From NCBI RefSeq assembly GCF_028206795.1, contig NZ_JAQLFJ010000007.1:1-64000 (forward strand): DNA of 64,000 nucleotides, in the 5' to 3' direction. The notes beneath the pieces were generated by a model, which did not search any database, was not told the DNA's origin, and saw only the letters and a list, made by a program, of their open reading frames with translations. The position numbers and the translations under genes were made by a program. Shown in pieces: positions 1-10,728 of the stretch. Numbering within the stretch: position 1 is the first letter of the stretch; each line of letters opens with the position of its first letter. The DNA comes from Collinsella aerofaciens (GTDB lineage: Bacteria > Actinomycetota > Coriobacteriia > Coriobacteriales > Coriobacteriaceae).

Positions 1-109
1 GCCAGAGCATGGGGGGCACGCCCGGTCCCGTTCCGAACCCGGAAGCTAAGCCCCATCGCGCCGAGAGTACTGCGGGGTCAGCCCGTGGGAGGCCAGGGCG
101 CCGCTGACC
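1..109 (+). rRNA. rrf: 5S ribosomal RNA, 5' end cut by window edge
   Basis: The sequence carries the universal 5S core: the GTTCCGAACCCGGAAG loop near 30-45, the GAGAGTACTGC segment near 63-73 and the closing GCCGCTGACC near 100-109, which would pair with the missing 5' strand. Roughly the first ten bases lie outside the window. A strong terminator follows at 144-176, so this is the end of an rRNA operon. Confidence 0.95.
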
Positions 110-143
110 GGTGGACGGCACCGAGCCGTACGCTTGAACTTAG

Positions 144-176
144 AAGGGGGAGGCCACGCGGCCTCCCCCTTTTTTG
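144..176 (+). terminator. Rho-independent terminator of the rRNA operon
   Basis: A perfect stem (AAGGGGGAGGCC with GGCCTCCCCCTT, loop ACGC) is followed by a run of T. It lies about 35 bases after the 5S gene. Confidence 0.9.
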
Positions 177-239
177 CGTTTACGGGGCGTAAATGACTCT
201 ATTACACCAGACGATCTTATCGTTTTTGGTATTGAGCCT

Positions 240-707
240 TTATTTAAAGAAGATAAATCGAATAACAAGGGCAACTGCTATGACCGCAATGATCAAAAGC
301 AGGATTGTCAGTCGATGCTGCTTGCGTCGTTTACTTGTCGAAACGAAGATTGATTTTCCCTGTTTTGGCGTTTCGAGATAGCGAGCCGAATGCGTCAAGG
401 TTTGCTTTGGTCGAGGACCTCTTTGTCGATGAGTGGCGGATGCTTTCATCGGCTCATCACTAGCTGCGCTGTTTTTAGATAATGGTGCGTCTTTCAGATA
501 TACAGGGTCTCCCGAGGCGACGCCCATATGTTTACGTCCCGTTTGGGCATCCTCGAGCGTTTGATATCGATTTCTCGTCACATACTCGGGCTCCGGATCA
601 TTAATGGGCTCTTGCGAGATGTGGGGGCGATGGAACCGCGGCGGCTGCGTGGAAGTATCTTCCCCCTGCGTCGGCATAAACATTTTGTTCTGGTTTTGGT
701 CGTCCAT
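240..707 (-). CDS. Hypothetical protein with a C-terminal membrane anchor
   Basis: This 155-residue protein matches no family I recognise. Residues 1-128 are polar, rich in Ser, Pro, Gln, Thr and Arg, with no predicted fold by eye. Residues about 132-152 form one strong hydrophobic segment (LLLIIAVIAVALVIRFIF), and the protein ends just after it in a lysine, so it looks like a tail-anchored or single-pass protein with a cytoplasmic N-terminal domain. The start at 707 is preceded by an AAAGGG sequence at a suitable distance. It is convergent with the upstream rRNA operon and divergent from the hsp20 gene. Coding bias fits the neighbours, so I take it as a real gene of unknown function. Confidence 0.7.
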   Translation of the reverse strand: MDDQNQNKMFMPTQGEDTSTQPPRFHRPHISQEPINDPEPEYVTRNRYQTLEDAQTGRKHMGVASGDPVYLKDAPLSKNSAASDEPMKASATHRQRGPRPKQTLTHSARYLETPKQGKSIFVSTSKRRKQHRLTILLLIIAVIAVALVIRFIFFK

Positions 708-984
708 GATGCCCTTTAGCTCGTTACCAACAACGTGTACGCGCTCATTGTAAGCCCCTTGCTATTTGTAGCTGTGAACATACTTGTTATTTAAGCTCTG
801 GTTCAAAGAACCTTAACCTTATTAAAACCTGAGTCAAACACACTTAGATATGCTTATAGTACTAGACTCAAAAAACTTTATAGTCGATGTATATATGAGC
901 ACTGGGTGGGCATATATAAGAGCGTCAAAAGAAGTCCCAGTCACCTAGAAGATGACTCGGCAGTCCTTAAAAGGAGTGGTAAAC

Positions 985-1416
985 ATGGCAAGCATGGTTC
1001 CTTATCGTTCGGTTTTTGGCGTTCGTCCTTCTGCTAGCTCGCTGTTCGATCTGTTTGATGATATGACTGACCTTGCAAACAACTCGATTGCTTCCAAGGC
1101 GTTTCCCGTTGACGTTGAGGATAAGGGCGACGGCTATGAGGTCAAGGCTTATCTGACCGGCGTCGCCAAGGACGATATCGATGTCGAGCTTAACGAGGGT
1201 CGTCTGTCCATTAGCGTGAATGTCGAGGAAGACGAGGAGAACGAGGGCAAGAACTTCCTGCAGAAGGAGTTCAGCTCGTACAGCGCGACGCGTGGCGTGT
1301 ATCTAAAGGACGCTTCGAGCGAGGGCCTCTCGGCTAAGTACGCTGACGGCATCCTGACCGTTACGGTCCCCAAGATCGTCGAGAAGAAGAACGTTACGAA
1401 GATCTCCATCGACTAA
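985..1416 (+). CDS. Hsp20 / alpha-crystallin family small heat-shock protein
   Basis: This is an ATP-independent holdase chaperone of 143 residues. The alpha-crystallin domain runs from about residue 35 to the end, with the diagnostic GILTVTVPK strand near residues 121-129 and a short KISID tail that provides the I-x-I type oligomer contact. A longer frame begins at 952, but the AAAGGAG ribosome site at about 970-977 fits the ATG at 985 (MASMVPYRS). The upstream 270 bases are AT-rich compared with the rest of the window, and TGAGTC and GACTCA half-sites near 830 and 866 are the nearest thing to a heat-shock repressor element. Their spacing is too wide for the standard HspR HAIR box, so regulation stays open. 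Confidence 0.93.
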   Translation: MASMVPYRSVFGVRPSASSLFDLFDDMTDLANNSIASKAFPVDVEDKGDGYEVKAYLTGVAKDDIDVELNEGRLSISVNVEEDEENEGKNFLQKEFSSYSATRGVYLKDASSEGLSAKYADGILTVTVPKIVEKKNVTKISID

Positions 1417-1442
1417 CTTCGTTGGTGTTCTGCGCTATTAAA

Positions 1443-1490
1443 AGACAGCAAAAGGGGCTGGGAAGCGATTCTCGGCCCCTTTTGCTGTCT
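1443..1490. terminator. Bidirectional terminator between hsp20 and the MBL-fold gene
   Basis: A 16-base perfect stem (AGACAGCAAAAGGGGC with its complement) encloses a 16-base loop. T-rich segments occur inside each arm, so it can end transcripts from both convergent genes. Confidence 0.85.
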
Positions 1491-1498
1491 AGGACAGT

Positions 1499-2308
1499 CT
1501 ATTGAATGGTTACTGGCCGATGCTGGCTTGCGGGGCGTATCGAGAGTTTTCGCGATCCTTGGAGAAGGGTTGCGGAGCTGCCGACCTCGTCATCCAGGGT
1601 TGCGGTCAGAGCTTTGGCATAGCTTTTGACGGTAAGGCTCGGACGATTGTTATCTTGGCTGATATGCATGGCAATGAGCTGTTCGGTGCGTTCGGTAACA
1701 AGTTCGCGCGCGGCTTCGGCGGCTTGGCCATTGGAGAGGTGTCCCCTTGCAGACAGGATGCGCTCCTGAAGAAAGCGGGGATATTCTCCCTCGCGCAGCA
1801 TGGTCACATCGTGGTTGCTTTCGAGTGCGAGGACTCGACAATCTTCGAGGGTGTTCATGGCTTGGCTCGATAGCTCTCCGGTGTCGGTGGCAAAACCGAT
1901 GGAATCATCGAGGGTGTCGAATCGATAGCCGACTGGATTGATGACATCGTGTGACGTTGAGTAGGTTTGCACGTGGATGCCGGCAATGGATAGGGTGTCA
2001 CCGGGATCGAATTCCTCGACAGGCAGATGCGAAAGATTTTCTTTGCTCGAAAGAGTGCCCCTGCTGGCAAAGAGGGGGCCGTGCCAGTGCTTGCACCAGA
2101 CATCGAGGCCCTTGATGTGATCGCTATGCTCATGAGTAATGAGAAGAGCCGAGACGTTGTCTGCCGAGAGCCCCAGTTCTGCCATGCGCTTTAATGTCTC
2201 GCGGCGAGACAGTCCGTCATCGACCATAATGAGCCCCTGCGGGCCCTCGATGAGTGCGCAGTTGCCTTTAGAGCCACTGCCGAGGATATGAAGGTGCAGG
2301 CAAGACAT
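1499..2308 (-). CDS. MBL-fold metallo-hydrolase, WalJ/YycJ-like
   Basis: The 269-residue protein has the metallo-beta-lactamase fold: an N-terminal GSGSKGN signature at residues 11-17, the metal-binding HEHSDH motif at 59-64 (HxHxDH) and later metal ligands in ATDTGEL and ESNHD. The GSGSxGN opening and overall length resemble the WalJ/YycJ subgroup, which in Firmicutes acts with the WalRK cell-wall system and is related to DNA-processing nucleases. Function here is inferred from family only. No walRK genes are visible. The gene is convergent with hsp20 and lies 48 bases from tilS in divergent orientation, so the two probably share a promoter region. Its ribosome site (GGAA) is weak. Confidence 0.88.
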   Translation of the reverse strand: MSCLHLHILGSGSKGNCALIEGPQGLIMVDDGLSRRETLKRMAELGLSADNVSALLITHEHSDHIKGLDVWCKHWHGPLFASRGTLSSKENLSHLPVEEFDPGDTLSIAGIHVQTYSTSHDVINPVGYRFDTLDDSIGFATDTGELSSQAMNTLEDCRVLALESNHDVTMLREGEYPRFLQERILSARGHLSNGQAAEAARELVTERTEQLIAMHISQDNNRPSLTVKSYAKALTATLDDEVGSSATLLQGSRKLSIRPASQHRPVTIQ

Positions 2309-2356
2309 AAGATTCCAAAGGATACAATGGGTGCGGACGAATAAAGGAGGAAGCGA

Positions 2357-3895
2357 ATGCCAACGGTATCACAGCATTACGGACACCATGCCGTGCCTGG
2401 GGCAGTCGATGAGACCCGGACGAGGCAGCAGGCAGCTCCTGTCGTGCTCATGGTATCAGGCGGCGCGGACTCGACGGCACTGCTTCTTATGGCGTGCACA
2501 TCAAAGCTGGATATCCAAGACGGACGCGGTGTTGCCCCCATTGCTCGCGAGCGCCTGCATGTGCTGCATGTAAACCATCATCTGCGCGGCAAGGCGTCCG
2601 ATGGCGACGAGGCCTTTGTGCGTGAGCTCTGCGCGCAATATGGTTTACCGCTGTGTGTGGAGCACGCTTATTTTGATGGGGAGTCGGGCAATATTGAGGC
2701 CGCGGCCCGCGAGGTGCGCTATGCCGCGGCGCGGAGGTATGTTCGCGAACTCTGCGCCCAGACGGGGGCACCGCGAACGGCGGCTCGTATCTGCACCGCG
2801 CACACGTCTTCGGATCGCGCGGAAACGTTTTTGATGAACGCGATTAAGGGTTCGGGGCCCGCTGGTCTATCGAGCATTCCTCGCCGGAGGAATATCGTGG
2901 TGCGTCCCTTGCTCGACCTAACTCATGGCGAGCTCGTGGGCTATCTACAGGTACATGGTCAGCCGTGGCGTGAAGACGAGAGCAATGAGGATATCTCGTA
3001 TCTGCGAAACTACGTGCGCCATCGGGTAATGCCAGTGGTGGCACAGCGTAATGCGAGCGTGTGCAAGACGATTGGCGCCGCCTGTGAGATCTTGGGTGAC
3101 GAAGATGCGTTTCTATCCCAGCTGTCGGCACAGGCGTTTCGAAGCTGCCTGCGCAAGGAGGCGGCGGGCGCGCTAGTGCTCGATGCCAGACGCCTTGCTG
3201 CGGCCGAGGTGGTAATCGCGCGGCGCATCGTGCGACTGGCGATCAAACGCATCGATCCGGGCGCTCGTCCAGAGATGCGACATGTGGAGCGAGTCCTTTC
3301 CTGCGTTGCCGAAGGCACAGGCTCGGTCACGCTTCCGGCGGGAATTGACGCGCGCGTCGAGTTTGGCATGCTAGCGTTTAAGGCGCCGGCGGCTCGTGAG
3401 GGGCTGGTTGCGGACTGGATTACCATACCCGGTCGTTTGCCGTTGGGCGGGGGGCGCATGCTGGTCGCAGAGCCGATGGCCGTTGAGCCGGGATGCGATA
3501 TCGTGCGCCGCGCCCGTGAGCTTGCGGCTGCCGGGGAAGTGACAGCTTTGGTAGACGCGGCTGCCCTGGGTTTTGCCGACAGCGATAGTGAGCGGATCCT
3601 GGCGGGCTCACGTGGCGAGATCCCTGCAGAGGCGCGATTGGCGCGCCTGTGGGTGGACGGTCCCGCACCGGGAGACGTGATGTGCCCGTTAGGAATGAGT
3701 GGCCGAAGCAAGAAGGTATCCGACTTGCTAGGCGAGGCTCGCATTCCCGTTTCCGAGCGCGCCGGCGTGCCCGTGGTGAGGACGGCGCCGGGAGGTGCCG
3801 TGGTGTGGGTCGCCGGAGTTCGCGCGGACGAACGTTTTAAATGCACGGCGGCGACGCGTGTGGCTTATCTGCTTCGCGTGGTTGACGCGGATTAG
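2357..3895 (+). CDS. tilS: tRNA(Ile)-lysidine synthase TilS
   Basis: TilS attaches lysine to C34 of tRNA-Ile(CAU) so that it reads AUA. The 512-residue protein carries the N-type ATP pyrophosphatase PP-loop SGGADS at residues 34-39, the HVNHHLRG motif typical of TilS, and the HTSSDRAETFLMN and LRNYVRHRVMP motifs of the catalytic core. A C-terminal TilS substrate-recognition domain lies at about 430-510 (SKKVSDLLGEARIP through AGVRADERFKC). The start at 2357 is set by a perfect AAAGGAGG site at 2343-2350. The order tilS-hpt-ftsH is a conserved bacterial arrangement and supports all three calls. The middle of the protein is Ala- and Arg-rich, as expected at this GC content. Confidence 0.95.
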   Translation: MPTVSQHYGHHAVPGAVDETRTRQQAAPVVLMVSGGADSTALLLMACTSKLDIQDGRGVAPIARERLHVLHVNHHLRGKASDGDEAFVRELCAQYGLPLCVEHAYFDGESGNIEAAAREVRYAAARRYVRELCAQTGAPRTAARICTAHTSSDRAETFLMNAIKGSGPAGLSSIPRRRNIVVRPLLDLTHGELVGYLQVHGQPWREDESNEDISYLRNYVRHRVMPVVAQRNASVCKTIGAACEILGDEDAFLSQLSAQAFRSCLRKEAAGALVLDARRLAAAEVVIARRIVRLAIKRIDPGARPEMRHVERVLSCVAEGTGSVTLPAGIDARVEFGMLAFKAPAAREGLVADWITIPGRLPLGGGRMLVAEPMAVEPGCDIVRRARELAAAGEVTALVDAAALGFADSDSERILAGSRGEIPAEARLARLWVDGPAPGDVMCPLGMSGRSKKVSDLLGEARIPVSERAGVPVVRTAPGGAVVWVAGVRADERFKCTAATRVAYLLRVVDAD

Positions 3896-3957
3896 CCCCT
3901 CGCACCAGCTGTTCTGTGCGGCGTTGACGGTATTCCCGCGCTGATGGCGCACGGGCT

Positions 3958-3986
3958 GGTAAATTTACCCCGTGCGCTGCTAGAAT
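3958..3986 (+). promoter_or_regulatory. Candidate hpt promoter/operator
   Basis: A perfect 12-base palindrome GGTAAATTTACC (3958-3969) precedes a -10-like TAGAAT (3981-3986), 56 bases before hpt. No good -35 box is visible, so this is a weak call. Confidence 0.3.
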
Positions 3987-4042
3987 GTGTAGTTCGCGTC
4001 CATACGGCGGTGTGTGGGCGATAAGCACAAGAAAGGGTTGTC

Positions 4043-4591
4043 ATGGCTTCTCAACATCCGGATATCGAGAAGGTTCTGTTCACGCAGGAGGATATCGACG
4101 GTATCGTCTCTCGCCTAGGCGAGCAGATTACTCGCGACTACGCGGGTAAGGATCTGGTGCTGATTGCGGTCCTGCGCGGCGCCGTGGTCTTTATGGGCGA
4201 CCTGATGCGTAAGATCGAGCTGCCGACCAACATCGATTTCATGGCTGTTTCGAGCTATGGCGACGGTGTGAAGTCCTCGGGTATCGTGCGTATCATTAAG
4301 GACCTGGATATCGACATCCGCGGTCGCGACGTGCTGATCGTCGAGGACATTCTGGACTCGGGCCTGACGCTCAAGTATCTGATGAAGAACCTCGAGAGCC
4401 GCAAGCCCGCTTCTCTGGAGGTCGCCGCCTTCCTGTGGAAGGACGTTGAGGACCGCGTCTCGGCCATCACGCCCAAGTATGTTGGAACCCATTGCCCCGA
4501 TGCCTTTGTGGTGGGCTACGGCCTCGACTATGCCGAGCGCTATCGTAACCTTCCGTATCTGGGCATTTTGAAACCGGAGGTTTATTCGTAA
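4043..4591 (+). CDS. hpt: Hypoxanthine phosphoribosyltransferase
   Basis: Hpt salvages hypoxanthine and guanine by transferring ribose-5-phosphate from PRPP. The 182-residue protein has the PRPP-binding signature VLIVEDILDSGLT at residues 97-109, the VLRGAVVFMGDL segment near 43-54 that forms the active-site loop, and the C-terminal GYGLDYAERYRNLPY motif typical of bacterial Hpt. Length is normal for the family. An AAAGGG ribosome site lies upstream of the ATG. The stop codon is one base from the ftsH start, so the two genes are translationally linked, and tilS lies 147 bases upstream on the same strand. Confidence 0.96.
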   Translation: MASQHPDIEKVLFTQEDIDGIVSRLGEQITRDYAGKDLVLIAVLRGAVVFMGDLMRKIELPTNIDFMAVSSYGDGVKSSGIVRIIKDLDIDIRGRDVLIVEDILDSGLTLKYLMKNLESRKPASLEVAAFLWKDVEDRVSAITPKYVGTHCPDAFVVGYGLDYAERYRNLPYLGILKPEVYS

Positions 4592-4592
4592 G

Positions 4593-6731
<2,139 letters not shown>

Positions 6732-6743
6732 TTCTTGTAGCGA

Positions 6744-6780
6744 AAGCCTCCGCGGGGAAACCTGCGGAGGCTTTTTCTTT
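6744..6780 (+). terminator. Terminator after ftsH
   Basis: The stem AAGCCTCCGC...GCGGAGGCTT has a short loop and is followed by a T-rich tail (TTTTTCTTTT). It ends the tilS-hpt-ftsH operon. Confidence 0.92.
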
Positions 6781-6800
6781 TGAGCGATATGGGGCCGTCT

Positions 6801-6860
6801 GTTGATTGGGGACAGACTTAAATGAGCGTTTTCACGCATTTAAGTCTGTCCCCAATCAAC
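6801..6860. repeat. Perfect inverted repeat, 24-base arms, GGGGACAG type
   Basis: Positions 6801-6824 and 6837-6860 are exact reverse complements, separated by 12 bases. Each arm contains GGGGACAGACTT. It lies after the ftsH terminator and directly before the aminotransferase promoter region and has no T tail, so it is not a simple terminator. It belongs with the other GTCCC-containing palindromes in this window. Confidence 0.9.
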
Positions 6861-6920
6861 ATTGCTGCGGCACTTTGCTCGGCTAAAGCGTACAATAGCG
6901 CCTATGCGAAAGGGGAACAG

Positions 6921-8105
6921 ATGATCAACGAAACTATGTATGCTCGCGGTGCGGAAAGCTCCATCATCCGTGAGATTTTTAGCTATGGCCTTGAGCGCAA
7001 GGCGCAGATCGGTGCGGAAAACGTATTCGATTTTTCGCTGGGCAATCCGAGCGTTCCGGCGCCCGCTGCTGTTGCTGAGTCGATTAAGAAGGCCCTGGAG
7101 CTGCCGAGTGACCAGTTGCACGGCTACACCCCCGCTCCGGGCCTGCCGCAATGTCGAGCAGCCGTCGCCGAATCGCTCAACCGCCGCTTTGGCACGAGCT
7201 ATGAGGGCAAAGACGTCTTTATGACGGTGGGTGCCGCGGCTTCGCTCACCTGTACGCTCAACGCCGTTACGAACCCGGGCGACGAGGTTATTGTTATCGC
7301 CCCGTACTTTCCGGAGTATCGCGTTTGGATTGAGAAGGCCGGCTGCACGTGTGTCGAGGCGCTTGCCAACGAGGACACATTCCAGCTGAGCGTGGATAAC
7401 GTATTCAAGGCGATCACCGACAAGACGGCAGCCGTCATTATCGACTCGCCCAACAACCCGACCGGTGCCGTATATACGCGCGACACGCTGACGCGACTGG
7501 CCAATGTTCTGCGCGAGGCCAACGCTCAGCGCGATCCCGAGAATCCGATTATGCTCATCTCGGATGAGCCGTACCGCGAGATCGTGTACGGTGCCGAGGT
7601 GCCTTGGGTGCCCTCGATCTACGAGCACACCATCGTGTGCTACTCGTATTCCAAGTCGCTGTCGCTGCCGGGTGAGCGCGTGGGGTGGATCTTGGTTCCC
7701 AACACCAATCCGCAGGCTGCCCGTCTGATGCCGGCCGTTGCCGGTGCCGCCCGTACGCTGGGCTTCGTGTGCGCGCCGGCGCTCTTTCAGCGCGTAATTA
7801 TCGACTGCATCGATGAGCCGAGTGACGTTGAGGCCTATGCACGCAACCGCACCGCGCTTACCGACGCACTAGCGGAGTACGGCTACACCTATGTTGAGCC
7901 GGATGGCGCGTTCTACCTATGGGTGAAAGCGTTGGAGCCCGATGCGAATGCGTTTTGCGAGCGCGCAAAGAAGTATGAGTTGCTTGCGGTTCCCTCGGAC
8001 AGCTTTGGTATGCCGGGTTGGTTCCGCCTGGGCTATTGCGTGAGCTACGAAACGATTGTCAATTCGCTACCCGCTTGGAAACAGTTGGCGGACGAGTATC
8101 GTTAA
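6921..8105 (+). CDS. Pyridoxal-phosphate-dependent aminotransferase, class I/II
   Basis: This fold-type I aminotransferase has 394 residues. The PLP lysine is K245 in the SYSKSLSLPGERVGW motif; SPNNPTGAVY and the ISDEPYREIVY segment supply the other cofactor contacts, and the C-terminal WFRLGYCVSYE carries the substrate-carboxylate arginine. It resembles aspartate-type aminotransferases, but the amino donor cannot be read from sequence. A longer frame starts at 6822 inside the inverted repeat; the ATG at 6921 is preferred because AAAGGGG lies at 6909-6915. A -10-like TACAAT lies at 6891-6896. It is monocistronic as far as can be seen. Confidence 0.92.
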   Translation: MINETMYARGAESSIIREIFSYGLERKAQIGAENVFDFSLGNPSVPAPAAVAESIKKALELPSDQLHGYTPAPGLPQCRAAVAESLNRRFGTSYEGKDVFMTVGAAASLTCTLNAVTNPGDEVIVIAPYFPEYRVWIEKAGCTCVEALANEDTFQLSVDNVFKAITDKTAAVIIDSPNNPTGAVYTRDTLTRLANVLREANAQRDPENPIMLISDEPYREIVYGAEVPWVPSIYEHTIVCYSYSKSLSLPGERVGWILVPNTNPQAARLMPAVAGAARTLGFVCAPALFQRVIIDCIDEPSDVEAYARNRTALTDALAEYGYTYVEPDGAFYLWVKALEPDANAFCERAKKYELLAVPSDSFGMPGWFRLGYCVSYETIVNSLPAWKQLADEYR

Positions 8106-8203
8106 AAGTAAAGCGCTCTGCCTACAATGTTTTACGTGAAACGGGGTTTGGTGTTAAGCCGGACCCCGTTGTCATGGACGTTGTGTCTTTGGGATGGAGT
8201 GGT

Positions 8204-8233
8204 TTTACGACTATCGAAGGCTATGCGTACAAT
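8204..8233 (+). promoter_or_regulatory. Candidate promoter of the PHP-domain gene
   Basis: TTTACG (8204-8209) and TACAAT (8228-8233) are spaced by 18 bases, about 40 bases before the start codon. An upstream ACGGGGT/ACCCCGT hairpin (about 8139-8170) lacks a T tail. Confidence 0.45.
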
Positions 8234-8270
8234 GAATATAAGCGACGGCCGTGCCAGATAAGGAGACCTG

Positions 8271-9092
8271 ATGCCCTACCTGCTTTCTTGTGACATTCAT
8301 ACCCATACGATGTTCTCTGCGCATGCATATTCGACCATTGAGGAGAATGTGTACTGGGCGGCAGAGCGTGGTCTGCAGGTGCTCGGATCTGCCGACCATT
8401 TGAGCTCTATGGTTACGGCTTGCCCCAATGACCTGCGCAGTTACCAGTTCTTTATCAACCAGGATATCTGGCCGCGCATTTGGAGCGGCGTGCTGGTGCT
8501 GCGTGGTGCCGAGGCCGATATCGTTTCGCTGGACGGAAGCCTGTTTGGCGAGGACACTCCTGTCACGCTCGATATTGCCGGCGATTCGTACAGCCGTCAG
8601 CATTCGCTGTTCGATTTGGTTACGCGTAATTTGGATTATTTGGTTGCGAGCGTGCATAATCCGCAGATTGCTGAAGGCGCGACGCTGGCCCAGACGACCG
8701 AGATGTATATCAATGCCCTGGAGCACCCCAAGGTGTTCATGCTGGGTCACACGGGGCGTTCGGGCGTGCCGTTCGATATCGACGAGGTGCTGTTGGCGGC
8801 TAAGGCCAAGCACAAGATTATCGAGATCAACAACCATAGTCTTGAACACGGTGTCGACACTGAGCATTGGGCCGTATGTCGCAAGATCGCCGAGCGCTGC
8901 GCCGAGCTGGGCGTGGGCATTGGCGTTTCGACCGATGCGCACATTGGCATGGCGATTGGCAAGCTCGATCACGCGCGCAAGATGCTCGACGAGATTCACT
9001 TCCCGCTGGATTTGATCGTGACGCGCGACCGCGAGACGCTGCTGTGCGAGATGGCGGCAGCCGGCGTGTGCAATCTGCGCAATGGGATGTAG
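8271..9092 (+). CDS. PHP-domain phosphoesterase, YcdX-like
   Basis: The 273-residue protein is a complete PHP (polymerase and histidinol phosphatase) domain. It starts with the metal-binding HTH at residues 9-11 in CDIHTHTMFSAHAYST, followed by GSADHLS, VASVHNP, LGHTGR, IEINNHS and the C-terminal STDAHIG metal ligands, which is the full trinuclear set. Length and motif order match the YcdX subgroup of phosphoesterases, whose natural substrate is poorly defined. The start is fixed by a GGAG site at about 8260. It stands alone between the aminotransferase and a terminator. Confidence 0.9.
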   Translation: MPYLLSCDIHTHTMFSAHAYSTIEENVYWAAERGLQVLGSADHLSSMVTACPNDLRSYQFFINQDIWPRIWSGVLVLRGAEADIVSLDGSLFGEDTPVTLDIAGDSYSRQHSLFDLVTRNLDYLVASVHNPQIAEGATLAQTTEMYINALEHPKVFMLGHTGRSGVPFDIDEVLLAAKAKHKIIEINNHSLEHGVDTEHWAVCRKIAERCAELGVGIGVSTDAHIGMAIGKLDHARKMLDEIHFPLDLIVTRDRETLLCEMAAAGVCNLRNGM

Positions 9093-9114
9093 CGGAGTTT
9101 ATAAACCAAGCGAA

Positions 9115-9144
9115 GGGGGCGGCCCAGACGGGTCGCCCCCTTTC
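9115..9144. terminator. Terminator between the PHP gene and the RNA methyltransferase gene
   Basis: The stem GGGGGCGGCCC pairs with GGGTCGCCCCC (one mismatch) and is followed by TTTCTTG. It serves the plus-strand gene and may also stop the convergent transcript. Confidence 0.8.
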
Positions 9145-9170
9145 TTGTCCCAAAAATCTACTGAGGTTGG

Positions 9171-10619
9171 TTAGCGGCGTTCGAGGACCGCTACGGTTTC
9201 GGTGTGGTCGGTGTGAGGGAACATGTCGACGGGCGTGATCTTGAGCAGGCGATAGCCTCCGTCGAGGAGCTGATGCAGGTCGCGCTCTTGAGTTACGGGG
9301 TTGCAGCTGATATAGGTGATGCGGCGCGGCTTAAGCGCGCAGGCAGCTTCGAGGAACTCGGGCGTGGAGCCGGCGCGCGGCGGATCGATGGAAAGGACAT
9401 CGACTCGCTCGTTGTTGTCGGCGGCATCTAGGATGTAGTCGGTGGCATCGTCGGCCATAAACCAAGCGCTGCGGGTGAGGCCGTTGAGCTCGGCATTACG
9501 ACGTGCGTCGGCAATGCCGGCGTGGTTACGCTCCACGCCAAGCAGCATAATGCCGACGCCCTTGTCCTGGGCGGCTTTGGCTGCGCACAGGCCGATAGTT
9601 CCGCTACCGCAATAGGCATCCATGAGTACGTCGCCCTGCTGCAGGTCCATGCCGTCAATCGCGAGCTGATAGAGCAGCTCGGTCTGCTGCGGGTTGGTCT
9701 GGTAGAACGCGGTGGGGGAGATATCGAACTCGCAGCCGAGCAGCTGGTCGCGCATGCACTCGGCGCCATATACAATGCGGGTTTCCTCGCCGAGGATGGC
9801 GTTGCCGGGACGTCCGTTGATGTTTTGGGCGACGGTGACGATGTGCGGATTGAGTGCGGCGACAGCCTCAAAGAACTCCTGCGCATGCGGCAAGTCGCGC
9901 TGAGCGGTCACGAGCGTGACCATGACCTGGTCGGTACGCCAACCGCAGCGGACGACGGCATAGCGAAGCAAACCAAGATGCTTGTCCTCATTAAAGGCGG
10001 GAATATGCAGCCGCTCAGCTTCGCGTGCGATGCCGTTGAGAATCTGACGGGCGCCCGGTGCCTCGACGGGGCATTCGGGTACGGCAACGATCTTGTGCGT
10101 GCCGCGCTCAAAGAAACCGCAACGGACGGCGCCCTCCTTACCGGGAGCAAAGGGAGTGGCAGCCTTATGACGAAAGCCACGCGGCGCAGGATATTTACCC
10201 GGGTCGCCCAGGGTGACACCCATGCCACGAATAGGATCTACAGCAATGCCCTCACGCTCACAAAGCGAAGCAAAAAGCTCCTCCATAGCAGCCTGCTTGG
10301 CGGCGAGCTGCTTCTTATAAGGACGATTGAGCGCCGTACATCCACCGCAAGCTTTCATGATGGAACAAGGAGACTTGGGATCAACGGCCTTGCGCGCAGA
10401 CGAAACCTGATCTTTATGCGAGCGCTTGGAGCGAGTCTGAGATGCCTTGACCTCGCTCCGACGAGAGTCAGAACGCTTGGTCTTAGCCCTGTTCTTGGTC
10501 GATTTGCTTTTTGCAGCTTTAGAAGACTTGGATTTCGTAGAAGATTTCTCCTCCTTCGACCCCTCAGCCGCCTCGATCAAAGCACGACGAGCCTTACGCT
10601 CCGCACGAGATTCTGCCAT
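9171..10619 (-). CDS. 23S rRNA (uracil-5)-methyltransferase, RlmD/TrmA family
   Basis: This SAM-dependent enzyme of 482 residues makes 5-methyluridine in RNA. It has a CxxxxxCxxC cluster (CSIMKACGGC) plus a later Cys in PECPVEA for the [4Fe-4S] centre seen in the RumA subgroup, the SAM motif DAYCGSGTIGL, and the nucleophile Cys439 in SCNPVTQERDL. Residues about 1-85 are an unusual Lys/Ser/Arg-rich tail (SSTKSKSSKAAKSKSTK) that is probably disordered and RNA-binding; the usual N-terminal TRAM domain is not evident. The frame stays open to 10847, but that extension is repeat DNA; the ATG at 10619 has a GGAG site 7 bases upstream. Which uridine is modified is not determined. Confidence 0.92.
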   Translation of the reverse strand: MAESRAERKARRALIEAAEGSKEEKSSTKSKSSKAAKSKSTKNRAKTKRSDSRRSEVKASQTRSKRSHKDQVSSARKAVDPKSPCSIMKACGGCTALNRPYKKQLAAKQAAMEELFASLCEREGIAVDPIRGMGVTLGDPGKYPAPRGFRHKAATPFAPGKEGAVRCGFFERGTHKIVAVPECPVEAPGARQILNGIAREAERLHIPAFNEDKHLGLLRYAVVRCGWRTDQVMVTLVTAQRDLPHAQEFFEAVAALNPHIVTVAQNINGRPGNAILGEETRIVYGAECMRDQLLGCEFDISPTAFYQTNPQQTELLYQLAIDGMDLQQGDVLMDAYCGSGTIGLCAAKAAQDKGVGIMLLGVERNHAGIADARRNAELNGLTRSAWFMADDATDYILDAADNNERVDVLSIDPPRAGSTPEFLEAACALKPRRITYISCNPVTQERDLHQLLDGGYRLLKITPVDMFPHTDHTETVAVLERR

Positions 10620-10728
10620 CAATAACTCCACTAATTCATGAATTAAAGCTGCAAGTATTGTACCGTGCCAAGCCAGCAGACGATATACAAGCGGTTTAAT
10701 CGTGTCGGTGATAAGCCCAACGACGGTT

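Noticed and set aside
829..870. HspR HAIR operator before hsp20
   Set aside because: TGAGTC and GACTCA are present but about 30 bases apart; the HAIR element requires a 7-base spacer.
6822..6920. Upstream start for the aminotransferase at 6822
   Set aside because: It lies inside the inverted repeat and has no ribosome site; AAAGGGG precedes the ATG at 6921.
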